Source: Bacillota bacterium (GTDB taxonomy: Bacteria; Bacillota; Clostridia; Acetivibrionales; DSM-1351). From it: a stretch of 64,000 nucleotides of DNA. A model generated the notes under the pieces. It did no database searches and was not told where the DNA came from. It worked only from the letters and a program-made list of their open reading frames with translations. The translations under genes and the position numbers were made by a program. The stretch lies in assembly GCA_023409265.1 (NCBI GenBank), contig JAEYHZ010000037.1, positions 62,001 to 126,000 on the forward strand. The letters run 5' to 3'. This document shows positions 52,387 through 61,121 of the stretch, in pieces. Every line of letters begins with the position of its first letter. Positions within the stretch are counted from its first letter, which is position 1.

Positions 52387-53034
52387 TTATTTAATTATGA
52401 TTCCAAGCAGCTTTGATAAACTCAAAGCCTGAAATTCATTTACAATTACTCCTTTTAATTCGGGACCCCTCAATAAAATACCGTCTATATCACAGGAAGT
52501 AAAGTCGATGTCTTTCAGCATTGTACCTGCAAGCTCCACCGAAGTCAGATTACATTCTGTGAAATTCAGGTCCTTTTGTTTTGCCTCCCATATGTAGCTG
52601 TTGGACAGATTGGTTTTTTCAACAGAAACTCTGAGAAAATCGGCATTGGAGAAAATAGAGTACCTCATGCTGCATTCACTGATCAAGACATCACAGAATT
52701 TTGCCCTGCTCATATTAATACCTGTCATGTTGCAGTTGATGAATTCCACACTGCTGAAGCAGGCATCGCAAAAATCCATATTGGTCAGGTCGCAGTCCTT
52801 AAAGAGGATATCCTCAAATACAAAGTTGGAATTGCCTTTATTAAAAGTACATTTTTCAAAAACACATTTATAAAATAGCAGCCTTGAGGCAAAATTATCC
52901 TCCATTGCACTATTTTTAAAGTAAAACTTATCTACTTCAAAGCCGGAGTACTGCTGATCTAAAACTGCATTGGCCACATCAGTGGAAAAAGTAAGGTCTT
53001 CAGGTAATTTAGGCTTTTGAATTTTCATTTCCAA
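52387..53034 (-). CDS. Pentapeptide-repeat protein
   Basis: 215 residues from the minus-strand ATG at 53034 (AAAGGAG upstream). About 25 five-residue turns such as CDLTN MDFCD ACFSS, NMTGI NMSRA KFCDV, with the central Phe/Leu/Met repeat that builds a right-handed beta helix. Cysteine is frequent. Some relatives (Qnr, MfpA, AlbG) mimic DNA and protect gyrase; I cannot say whether this one does. It converges with the methyltransferase. Confidence 0.88.
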   Translation of the reverse strand: MEMKIQKPKLPEDLTFSTDVANAVLDQQYSGFEVDKFYFKNSAMEDNFASRLLFYKCVFEKCTFNKGNSNFVFEDILFKDCDLTNMDFCDACFSSVEFINCNMTGINMSRAKFCDVLISECSMRYSIFSNADFLRVSVEKTNLSNSYIWEAKQKDLNFTECNLTSVELAGTMLKDIDFTSCDIDGILLRGPELKGVIVNEFQALSLSKLLGIIIK

Positions 53035-53186
53035 CTCCTTTGTATAATATGTTAAGGTAGAGATATTGTTTTAATTTTTATAAAATAATATCATATTGCT
53101 AACTTATTCTCCAGTTGTGTTAATTTACTAACAAACTCTTGAAATAACTGAGAAAAAGATGTAAAATTACTTTGGTTATTTAAATA

Positions 53187-53229
53187 GTATTAAAATACCA
53201 GAATTTTATATTATTTTGTATTTTAATAC
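53187..53229. promoter_or_regulatory. Perfect 12-bp AT hairpin upstream of pgk-tpi
   Basis: GTATTAAAATAC (53187-53198) and GTATTTTAATAC (53218-53229) around a 19-nt loop; could be an operator or RNA stem. A possible promoter, TTGAAA (53139) - 17 nt - TAAAAT (53162), lies just before it. Confidence 0.45.
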
Positions 53230-53345
53230 CAAAGAATCATCACGCTAAGTGTTATGATTCTATGGAAAATTGGATAGTATACATAGTATGCATAATTAAG
53301 CGGGCATATAAAACAAGAATTTTCCTAAAAATTAGATTCATTCAT

Positions 53346-53434
53346 AACGAGGCAACAGATGTCCAAAATGTACATGGGGGCACCTTTACCTCTTACCACT
53401 TTGGTTTTCGGACGGTAAGCACATCAACCTCGTT
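53346..53434 (+). promoter_or_regulatory. Structured leader of pgk-tpi, with the 12-nt motif
   Basis: Begins at ATAACGAGGCAA. AACGAGG (53346-53352) pairs with CCTCGTT (53428-53434), GATGT (53358-53362) with ACATC (53421-53425), and TTACC (53393-53397) with GGTAA (53414-53418), so the 89 nt fold into one long nested stem. It matches no riboswitch class I know. The open frame at 53262-53504 across it has no support as a gene. Confidence 0.5.
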
Positions 53435-53543
53435 GAAACGGCATATAGGTAAGAAAATTTTTCTTCAACTGAAAAATTTTCAAAGAACGTATACGTTCTT
53501 TTGAACCCATGCGTTATAAAAATATATATAGGAGCGTGAACTT

Positions 53544-55484
53544 ATGAGCATGATGAATAAGAAGACCATCGAAGATATCGATGTGGCTGGAAAAAAAGTT
53601 ATTGTAAGAGTTGATTTTAACGTACCATTGGATGCTGATAGAAATATCACAGACGATAAGAGAATAGTTGGTGCTCTTCCTACTATCAAATACCTTGTTG
53701 ACAAGGGCGCAAAGACAATTTTGGTTTCCCATCTCGGAAGACCAAAGGAAGGCTTTGAAGATAAATACAGCATGAAGCCTACAGCAGTCAGATTGGGCGA
53801 GCTCCTCGGTAAAGAAGTTATCATGGCCAAGGATGTTATAGGTGAAGATGCAAAGGCTAAGGCAGCCGCTTTAAAAGAGGGCGAAGTTCTTATGCTTGAA
53901 AACGTTAGATTCCACAAGGAAGAAACAAAGAACAATCCAGAGTTTGCAAAAGAACTTGCAAGCATGGCTGAAATATTTGTAAATGATGCATTCGGGACAG
54001 CTCACAGAGCTCACGCTTCTACAGCAGGTCTGGCTGATTATTTGCCGGCTGTATGCGGATTCCTCATCAAAAAAGAAATCGAATTCATGGGTAAGGCTCT
54101 TGCAAACCCAGCCAGACCTTTCGTTGCTATACTTGGCGGTGCAAAGGTTTCCGACAAAATCGCAGTTATTGAAAATCTCATAGATAAAGTTGACACATTA
54201 ATTATCGGTGGTGGTATGGCTTACACCTTCTTAAAGGCTAAAGGCTACCACATCGGAAATTCCATATGTGAAGATGACAAAATTGATCTGGCTAAGACCT
54301 TGATGGAAAAGGCTGAGACTAAAGGTGTAAACCTGATGCTTCCTATAGGCAGCATGGTAGCACAGGAATTCAAGAACGACACAGAAATCAAGTACGTTCC
54401 TTCAGATGCTATGCCTGACGGTTGGATGGGTATGGATATCGGATCACTTACAATAGAGAAATTTGCTAAAGAAATCAAGAAAGCTAAGACGGTTATCTGG
54501 AACGGACCTATGGGAGTATTTGAATTCCCTAACTTCGCAACAGGTACAAAGGAAATTGCAAAAGCAGTTGCAGAATCCGGCGCGCTTTCAATAGTTGGTG
54601 GTGGTGATTCAGCTGCGGCAGTTGAACAATTGGGTTTTGCTGACAAGATTACTCATATTTCAACAGGCGGCGGAGCTTCATTGGAATACCTTGAAGGAAA
54701 GGTTCTCCCGGGTATAGCTGTTCTTATGGACAAAAACCCTAGAAAAACAATAGCTGCCGGCAACTGGAAAATGAACAAAACTCCAAAGGAAGCTGTAGCA
54801 TTTGTTAATGAATTAAAAGCTAGTATTGCTGATGCCTCCAATGAAGTTGTAGTTGGTGTTCCGTTTGTTTGCCTGCCTGGAGTTATAGAAGCGGTTAAAG
54901 GTACAAACATAAAGGTAGCTGCCCAGAACATGCACTGGGAAGAAAAGGGTGCCTTCACAGGTGAAGTTTCCGGCCCAATGCTGGCAGACCTGGGTGTTGA
55001 TTATGTAATAATCGGACATTCTGAAAGAAGAGAATACTTCGGTGAAACAAATGAAATGATAAACAAAAAGGCTCACGCTATATTCAAATATGGCATGACT
55101 CCTATCATCTGCTGCGGTGAAACTCTCACCCAGAGAGAACAGGGAGTTACAGCCGACCATGTGAGATATCAGATCAAGGTTGCTTTACTTGGCTTAACAC
55201 CTGAACAGGTTAAAAAGACAGTTATAGCTTATGAACCAATCTGGGCTATTGGAACAGGTAAAACTGCTACTAACGAACAGGCTAACGAAGTTTGCACTGT
55301 TATTAGAGAACTGGTTGTCGAACTTTATGGTGAAGAAGTTGCTGAACAGGTAAGAATTCAGTACGGCGGAAGCGTAAATGCAAAGAATGCTGCTGAACTA
55401 TTCGCAATGTCCGACATTGACGGTGGACTTGTAGGTGGAGCAAGCCTTAAGGTTGATGAGTTTACAGTAATAGCAAACGCTTAA
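53544..55484 (+). CDS. pgk-tpi: Fused phosphoglycerate kinase-triosephosphate isomerase
   Basis: 646 residues in one frame. Residues 1 to about 397 are a complete PGK (VRVDFNVPLD, HLGRPK, LGGAKVSDKI, WNGPMGVFE, GGGDSAAAVEQLG). About residue 398 on is a complete TIM with its catalytic residues: AAGNWKMN (Lys), IIGHSERREYFGE (His), AYEPIWAIGTGK (Glu) and YGGSVNAKNAAE. The join is very tight (MDKNP-RKTIAAGN) with no stop. Such fusion is known from Thermotoga. Codon use is that of a highly expressed gene. Start ATG 53544 with GGAG upstream. Confidence 0.96.
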   Translation: MSMMNKKTIEDIDVAGKKVIVRVDFNVPLDADRNITDDKRIVGALPTIKYLVDKGAKTILVSHLGRPKEGFEDKYSMKPTAVRLGELLGKEVIMAKDVIGEDAKAKAAALKEGEVLMLENVRFHKEETKNNPEFAKELASMAEIFVNDAFGTAHRAHASTAGLADYLPAVCGFLIKKEIEFMGKALANPARPFVAILGGAKVSDKIAVIENLIDKVDTLIIGGGMAYTFLKAKGYHIGNSICEDDKIDLAKTLMEKAETKGVNLMLPIGSMVAQEFKNDTEIKYVPSDAMPDGWMGMDIGSLTIEKFAKEIKKAKTVIWNGPMGVFEFPNFATGTKEIAKAVAESGALSIVGGGDSAAAVEQLGFADKITHISTGGGASLEYLEGKVLPGIAVLMDKNPRKTIAAGNWKMNKTPKEAVAFVNELKASIADASNEVVVGVPFVCLPGVIEAVKGTNIKVAAQNMHWEEKGAFTGEVSGPMLADLGVDYVIIGHSERREYFGETNEMINKKAHAIFKYGMTPIICCGETLTQREQGVTADHVRYQIKVALLGLTPEQVKKTVIAYEPIWAIGTGKTATNEQANEVCTVIRELVVELYGEEVAEQVRIQYGGSVNAKNAAELFAMSDIDGGLVGGASLKVDEFTVIANA

Positions 55485-55566
55485 TTAAAACAATTTTGTT
55501 ATAAAAAAGTCTGCTGCAATTAGTTGACTTATTGATAATCAAGTTTAGTCTTTATTAATATATTGA

Positions 55567-55602
55567 AATTTGACCCTCCGGTCGGTGCTGGGGGGTCAAA
55601 TT
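55567..55602. terminator. Hairpin after pgk-tpi
   Basis: AATTTGACCC/GGGTCAAATT, 10-bp stem extended by CC/GG pairs, but no T-run behind it. Confidence 0.5.
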
Positions 55603-55662
55603 GTAAGTTTGAAACTTTCTTTATACAGTAATGTTTGTCACAAGCTCTCCAGTGGAATATTT

Positions 55663-55720
55663 ATAACGAGGCAATAGAAATATACGGTGTCTTTTGACAC
55701 CTCGCTTCGTTTAGACGAAG
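55663..55720 (+). promoter_or_regulatory. gpmI leader with the 12-nt motif
   Basis: ATAACGAGGCAA (55663-55674). CGAGG can pair with CCTCG (55700-55704), which competes with the hairpin GGTGTC/GACACC (55686-55701); a third hairpin CTTCG/CGAAG follows. The motif lies 189 nt before the gpmI start, close to the 200 nt before pgk-tpi. Confidence 0.45.
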
Positions 55721-55851
55721 TAGTATCAATGTTCAAAAAAAGTAACGGTTAAAATATAAGAGCCTGTTTAAGATCTCCTTGTGCATGGCGCAAAATACTA
55801 CAAAAGGACGTGTGCAATGATATCTTAAAAGACTTTAAGGGAGAAAATCAT

Positions 55852-57387
55852 ATGGAAAAGAAATTAATTACATTAATGATCCTTGACGGTTTTGGAAACA
55901 ATCCCAGAACAGACGGAAATGCCATTGCTGCTGCCAACAAACCCAACCTTGACAAATACCTGGCAACCTACCCAAATACAATTGTGCACACAAGTGGAAT
56001 GGATGTAGGACTTCCTGAAGGACAGATGGGAAATTCAGAGGTCGGGCATACAAATATTGGTGCCGGAAGAATAGTTTATCAGGAATTAACAAGAATAACC
56101 AAGTCAATTAAAGACGGTGATTTCTTTGAGAAGGAAGAGTTCCTGAATGCAGTTGAAAACTGTAAGAAAAATAACTCCAAGCTGCATTTGTTCGGGCTTT
56201 TATCAGACGGAGGGGTTCACAGTCACAACACACATTTATATGGACTGTTGGAATTTGCAAAAAGAAATGGTTTGAAGGATGTATTTGTTCACTGTTTCTT
56301 TGACGGCAGAGACGTTCCACCAGACAGTTCAAAGGTCTATACCGAAGAACTTGAAACAAAAATAGCTGAAATAGGCGTCGGAAAAATTGCATCAGTTATG
56401 GGCAGATACTACTCAATGGATAGGGACAACCGTTGGGACAGAGTTCAGCAGGCTTATGATGTAATGGTACTTGGCAAAGGACTGACGGCAAATTCAGCTG
56501 TTGAAGCTGTTGAAAACTCCTTTGCAAAGAAAGAATACGATGAATTTGTAAAGCCTACAGCCATCCTTGAAAATGGAAAGCCTGTTGCAACTATAGGTGC
56601 CAACGATTCTGTCATATTCTTCAATTTCAGACCGGATAGGGCGAGGGAGATTACCAGAACCTTTGTTGATCCTGAATTTAAAGGCTTTGAAAGAGTTGGC
56701 GGCTTTTTCCCATTGTACTATGTCTGTATGACACAGTATGACAAGACCATGCCAAATGTGTCTGTTGCATTTAAGCCACAGACCTTGAATAATACCTTCG
56801 GTGAGTATATCAGCAAACTGGGTTACAGACAGCTCAGAATAGCTGAAACTGAAAAGTATGCTCACGTTACCTTCTTTTTCAATGGTGGAGTTGAAACCCA
56901 ATATGAAGGTGAGGACAGAGCTCTCATTCCTTCACCCAAGGTAGCAACCTATGACTTGAAACCTGAAATGAGTGCATACGAAGTTGCAGATGAATGTGTT
57001 AAGAGAATTAACTCTAAGCAATATGATGTTATTATCTTGAACTTTGCAAACTGTGATATGGTTGGCCATACAGGGGATTTTAATGCTGCAAAAGCCGCTG
57101 TTGAAGCAGTTGATACCTGCGTTGGAAGGGTTGTTGAAGCAGTTACCGCACAGAATGGTGTTGTGCTCATAACTGCAGACCATGGAAATGCGGAACAAAT
57201 GATAGATTATGAGAATGGCGGAGCTTTCACTGCCCACACTACAAACGTAGTACCATTAATTGGTATAGGTCTGGGAACTTCAAAACTAAAGGAAGGCAAG
57301 CTTGCTGACCTTACACCTACAATACTTGATATTATGGGTGAGGCAAAACCCGCTGAAATGACAGGAGAATCCCTGCTGGTTAAATAA
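55852..57387 (+). CDS. gpmI: 2,3-bisphosphoglycerate-independent phosphoglycerate mutase
   Basis: 511 residues from ATG 55852 (AAGGGAG upstream), the standard length; the frame is open from 55810 but that adds non-family sequence. LMILDGFGNNP (metal Asp), GQMGNSEVGHTNIGAGR (catalytic Ser), FFDGRDVPPDS, MGRYYSMDRDNRWDR, FNFRPDRAREITR, NCDMVGHTGD and TADHGNAEQM are all present. It completes lower glycolysis after pgk-tpi, with its own leader and promoter region. Confidence 0.97.
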   Translation: MEKKLITLMILDGFGNNPRTDGNAIAAANKPNLDKYLATYPNTIVHTSGMDVGLPEGQMGNSEVGHTNIGAGRIVYQELTRITKSIKDGDFFEKEEFLNAVENCKKNNSKLHLFGLLSDGGVHSHNTHLYGLLEFAKRNGLKDVFVHCFFDGRDVPPDSSKVYTEELETKIAEIGVGKIASVMGRYYSMDRDNRWDRVQQAYDVMVLGKGLTANSAVEAVENSFAKKEYDEFVKPTAILENGKPVATIGANDSVIFFNFRPDRAREITRTFVDPEFKGFERVGGFFPLYYVCMTQYDKTMPNVSVAFKPQTLNNTFGEYISKLGYRQLRIAETEKYAHVTFFFNGGVETQYEGEDRALIPSPKVATYDLKPEMSAYEVADECVKRINSKQYDVIILNFANCDMVGHTGDFNAAKAAVEAVDTCVGRVVEAVTAQNGVVLITADHGNAEQMIDYENGGAFTAHTTNVVPLIGIGLGTSKLKEGKLADLTPTILDIMGEAKPAEMTGESLLVK

Positions 57388-57407
57388 TATACTATTGATA
57401 ATACTAT

Positions 57408-57446
57408 AAGCCCTACCTTAAAATATAAAAGGTAGGGCTTTATTTG
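57408..57446 (+). terminator. Terminator after gpmI
   Basis: AAGCCCTACCTT/AAGGTAGGGCTT, a perfect 12-bp stem, then TTATTT. Probably also serves the convergent MFS gene. Confidence 0.9.
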
Positions 57447-57473
57447 TAATATCCACTAAACTTGAGATTGAGG

Positions 57474-58727
57474 TTATTTTACGTTAGTGGTTAATTGAAC
57501 CTGGGGCTTGAGAGGATCATTTCGGCTGGACAGAAGTGAGAATACGACTCCCAGCAGCATTGTGAGCGCCCAGATACCCACTATAAAATTCCAGCCGAAA
57601 TTTGAAATAAGTGAAGAAAACAAAATACTTACAACAGAGGCTGAAAGGTAAGAGGAAAAATCAAGGAAACCTGTGATTCCGGATAATTTACCCGAGTCAG
57701 CAAAACGAAGAACGTAAAAACTGAATATCATATTGCAGGCTCCCGTCATAGCTGCACTAGCAGCAAAGAGGGCAACTATGTTTAAAACCATTCCACGTCC
57801 ATCGGAAAAATACATACCGGCAAACATAATTGTAGAAATTGAGAATAATAAAGTGAGTGTTTTCTTCTCATTATATTTAAAATATTTTGAAATATACACC
57901 GATAATAAAGTGCCTCCCAGATTTACAAAAGGCAGAATAGATACAATGGCGGTAGCAGAAGCGGAGGACACCTGAAATCTTTCCGAAATATACGCAGGAA
58001 TCCAAAAGCCCACTGCATTTCGAATTACGCCATTTAGCATAGTAACAATGGTAATCGATATAAAGCCGTGTTCAAGCAGCTGTTTTATTGTAGTATTGGA
58101 TTGAAGAAGCGACTTGTTTGAATCACCTTTATATTTAATAATGTGCTTTTTTTCCATACAGCTGTATGATAAAAACCAATGCACAGATAATATTACCAAT
58201 ACTATTCCGGTAATAAAAAAGCCTAATTTCCAACTGCCCCTTATGGTGCTTAAAATTGCCAGGAGGTAGGTAACACCTGTTCCCACAACTGACGCTATAG
58301 TTAACAGGGTTAGGATTAATCTGCCTACAGCGGCAGAAGTATTTTCTCCCACCAGCTTCGAAAGAGGCCCCCATAGCATGGAACATAAAAAGCCGCAGGC
58401 TCCCCATAAGAGATAGGCCAGGCTTTGTGAATTAAAAAGAGGGAATATCATTAACAGTAACCCGGTAGCAAATAATCCGATAAATACCATGTATTTGGGA
58501 CTGACCTTATTGCCGATAAATCCGTTGATTAACTGGCCTGATCCATATGTAATAAAAAAGGAGCTGCCCATTGCTGCCAATAAATCACGATTATATATAT
58601 TATTTTCTATCATCAATGGAAGCATTGCACTTAGAATATTTCTCCCCATATAACTGGCGGCGTATGCTAAAAAACACGTAGTACCAATTATTAACGGGTT
58701 TTTTACAGCTGATTTAATTCCCCACAT
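57474..58727 (-). CDS. MFS transporter, organophosphate:phosphate antiporter-like
   Basis: 417 residues with 12 hydrophobic segments. SYMGRNILSAMLPLM at the first helix and YGSGQLINGFIGNKVSPKYMVFIG in the loop resemble the OPA family (GlpT/UhpT/UhpC). It follows the DeoR regulator by 18 nt on the same strand and is probably regulated by it. A sugar-phosphate or glycerol-phosphate substrate is inferred. Confidence 0.88.
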   Translation of the reverse strand: MWGIKSAVKNPLIIGTTCFLAYAASYMGRNILSAMLPLMIENNIYNRDLLAAMGSSFFITYGSGQLINGFIGNKVSPKYMVFIGLFATGLLLMIFPLFNSQSLAYLLWGACGFLCSMLWGPLSKLVGENTSAAVGRLILTLLTIASVVGTGVTYLLAILSTIRGSWKLGFFITGIVLVILSVHWFLSYSCMEKKHIIKYKGDSNKSLLQSNTTIKQLLEHGFISITIVTMLNGVIRNAVGFWIPAYISERFQVSSASATAIVSILPFVNLGGTLLSVYISKYFKYNEKKTLTLLFSISTIMFAGMYFSDGRGMVLNIVALFAASAAMTGACNMIFSFYVLRFADSGKLSGITGFLDFSSYLSASVVSILFSSLISNFGWNFIVGIWALTMLLGVVFSLLSSRNDPLKPQVQLTTNVK

Positions 58728-58745
58728 TTATACCACCCCAACAAC

Positions 58746-59537
58746 TTAAAATTTGTTCTTTACAATATGAAGCTGTACATTACAGGAATTAAACTTTGAT
58801 TTCATAGAATCACTTATGTCATTAGCATCATCAGTAATTATATGGTTAACTTCTGTAATATCTAAAAATTTGTAAAAGGATTCCTTTTCAAATTTACTGC
58901 TGTCAGCGACTATAAATGTTTCACCTGATTTTTTACTGAGAGCCGCCGAAAACTCACCTTCACCTTCATCCCACATCATAAAACCTGACATAGATACAGC
59001 TGTGGCACCAATAAAAGCTTTATCAGCAGAGAACCTGGTTATACCGGTTAATGCTATTTCTCCTTTTGTCATGCAATTTTCACAATCAACAGCTCCACCA
59101 ATAAATATAATTTTTCCGGTAAAGTCTCCCTTTTGATACTTTTGAGTCAGGATATTTGCCAAATTGAAAGAGTTTATAATTAGGGTGATATTTTGTAGAT
59201 TGAAAAGAGATCGGGCAATTTCTTCAGTGGTTGCACCATTGTCTAAAAAAATTATCTCACCATCCGAGATAAAACCTGCCGCATACTGTCCAATTCTTTT
59301 TTTTGCCTCATAATTTTGTTTTACTCTGATATTATAGCCCTCTTCCCGGATAGGATGCTTTAAAGCAATAGCTCCACCGTGTACCTTTATTAGTTTTTTT
59401 TCATCACTTAATTCATTCAGGTCACGGCGGATGGTTTCTGTGGAAACATTGAATTCCCGGGATAAATCAGTTATTCGTACATTGCCCTGGCTCAGCAGTC
59501 TCTCTAAAATTATAGATTTCCGTTCATCTGCAAACAT
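58746..59537 (-). CDS. DeoR/GlpR family transcriptional repressor
   Basis: 263 residues. N-terminal helix-turn-helix ITDLSREFNVSTETIRRDLNEL and VHGGAIAL; C-terminal sugar-phosphate sensor domain with FLDNGATTEEIA, IINSFNLANIL, IGATAVSMSGFMMWDEGE and VADSSKFEKESFYKF. It is divergent from the PHP hydrolase and in operon with the transporter, so it likely controls both. Confidence 0.93.
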   Translation of the reverse strand: MFADERKSIILERLLSQGNVRITDLSREFNVSTETIRRDLNELSDEKKLIKVHGGAIALKHPIREEGYNIRVKQNYEAKKRIGQYAAGFISDGEIIFLDNGATTEEIARSLFNLQNITLIINSFNLANILTQKYQKGDFTGKIIFIGGAVDCENCMTKGEIALTGITRFSADKAFIGATAVSMSGFMMWDEGEGEFSAALSKKSGETFIVADSSKFEKESFYKFLDITEVNHIITDDANDISDSMKSKFNSCNVQLHIVKNKF

Positions 59538-59574
59538 AGAATTCCCCTTTTTAAATATATTATCAATACTTTAC

Positions 59575-59656
59575 CACATATAATCACACAAATCAACGAA
59601 AATAATGTGGTTTTATATTGTAACGTGTTGACCGGGCATTTTTTACATGGTATAGT
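59575..59656 (+). promoter_or_regulatory. Promoter and possible DeoR operator before the PHP gene
   Basis: TTGACC (59628-59633), 17-nt spacer, TATAGT (59651-59656). The inverted pair CCACAT (59575-59580) / ATGTGG (59605-59610) lies between the divergent genes. Confidence 0.6.
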
Positions 59657-59692
59657 AGAATTATTAAATTAACAAGAAAAGAGGCTGGCTTT

Positions 59693-60991
59693 ATGGAAGA
59701 AAAAAGAATAGCTGATTATGAAGTTTTCCCGAGTGTTGTAAGAAGCGGTGAAAATTCGTCTATTGCAATAAAACCCAGAGGTGAACATGCCCGTTTTATT
59801 GATGAGTTCAAATACATAATTACGTTTATCCCTATGGAGGGCAGAAATATTAAGTATGAACCGGGCGTAAGTGATAGGAAAAAATATGATACCGTGGAAA
59901 CCAGTCCACAGAACGGAACTATTTCTTTTACCTACTGCTTTACAGGTGAACAGGAATGGTCTGTAACCATAAAGGAAAAGGATAGCAGCAACAGCGAAAA
60001 AGTTTTTCATATTTACTCACTTCTACCGGATCTCTATGGCAAAAAGGCATATAAAGGAGATTTACATATACATTCAAACAAGTCTGACGGTGCTGAAGAG
60101 CCGGCCATAGTAGCGGCTAATTACAGAAAAGCCGGGTTTGATTTTATGGCAATTACAGATCACCACAGATGGTACCCTTCCAAGGAAGCAATAGACAAGT
60201 ACAAAGGTGTGGATATTGATTTAAAAATGTTTTTTGGAGAAGAAGTTCACGTTCCGGATAATTACATTCATATGGTGAATTTCGGAGGTCAGATCAGTGT
60301 GAATGAACTCTATGAAAATAATAAGCAGCAAATTGATGAAGAAATATCGAGTGCGGCTGAAAACATTTCTGTTCCGGAAGGTGTAAATGCACTTGAATAT
60401 TCCTATAGGAAATGGATTGTTGACAATATACGCAAAGGCTCAGGTTTGGCCATTCTGGTACATCCATTCTGGATTTGGGACCATGTATATAACATGCAGA
60501 CAAAAATGACGGAGTACATGTTTGAAACACAGTATTATGATGCTTTCGAGCTTCTTGGCGGTCAGACTGCTTTCGAGAACAACATGCAGACTGCATTATA
60601 TTATGAACAGCGTGCCAGGGGAAGAAGCATCCCAATTGTAGGGTCAAGTGATTCTCATGGTACCGAACCCCCGGTATGGTTTAACAGTATAAAAACCATT
60701 TTGTTTTCAGAAGATTTGGAACTTGATAGTATTTGCAAAAACATAAAGTCTTTATATAGTGCCGCGGTAGCCAATACTGGCGAGGGAATGAGAGTTGACG
60801 GGCCTTTCCGGATGGTTAAGTATGCGATGTTTTTACTGAAATACTACTTCCCGCGACATGATGAGCTTTGCTTTGAAGAGGGAGTTCTAATGAAGAATTA
60901 CGCTTGCGGCGACCGGACGGCAGGAAAATTACTTGAGTTATGTTCCGGACGGACTGCTGAATTTGCTGATAAGTTTTTTGGAACAACCTGA
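59693..60991 (+). CDS. CehA/McbA-type PHP metallohydrolase
   Basis: 432 residues. An N-terminal beta-rich domain (about 120 residues) is followed by the PHP domain: KGDLHIHSNKSDGAEEP, MAITDHHRWYPS, MFFGEEVHVPD, LVHPFWIWDHV and GSSDSHGTEPP, with all metal His/Asp residues. The substrate is unknown; context with an OPA transporter and DeoR regulator suggests a phosphate ester. ATG has AAAGAGG upstream. Confidence 0.9.
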   Translation: MEEKRIADYEVFPSVVRSGENSSIAIKPRGEHARFIDEFKYIITFIPMEGRNIKYEPGVSDRKKYDTVETSPQNGTISFTYCFTGEQEWSVTIKEKDSSNSEKVFHIYSLLPDLYGKKAYKGDLHIHSNKSDGAEEPAIVAANYRKAGFDFMAITDHHRWYPSKEAIDKYKGVDIDLKMFFGEEVHVPDNYIHMVNFGGQISVNELYENNKQQIDEEISSAAENISVPEGVNALEYSYRKWIVDNIRKGSGLAILVHPFWIWDHVYNMQTKMTEYMFETQYYDAFELLGGQTAFENNMQTALYYEQRARGRSIPIVGSSDSHGTEPPVWFNSIKTILFSEDLELDSICKNIKSLYSAAVANTGEGMRVDGPFRMVKYAMFLLKYYFPRHDELCFEEGVLMKNYACGDRTAGKLLELCSGRTAEFADKFFGTT

Positions 60992-61019
60992 TTGTCAGTA
61001 GTAAATCAAAGAAATAATA

Positions 61020-61050
61020 AAAGCTCTCAGCTTAATGAGAGCTTTATTAT
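61020..61050 (+). terminator. Terminator after the PHP gene
   Basis: AAAGCTCTCA-GCTTAA-TGAGAGCTTT, then TATTATT. Almost the same hairpin ends the unit at 63.9 kb. Confidence 0.85.
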
Positions 61051-61121
61051 TTGCTTCCTCTGATCAATTGCATAGCTGCCAGGGGAAGTTTATACATTAT
61101 AAATCATTTTTTTGCTTAATT

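Noticed and set aside
53262..53504. 80-codon open frame upstream of pgk-tpi
   Set aside because: No ribosome site, odd composition, and it runs across the paired leader; better explained as non-coding.
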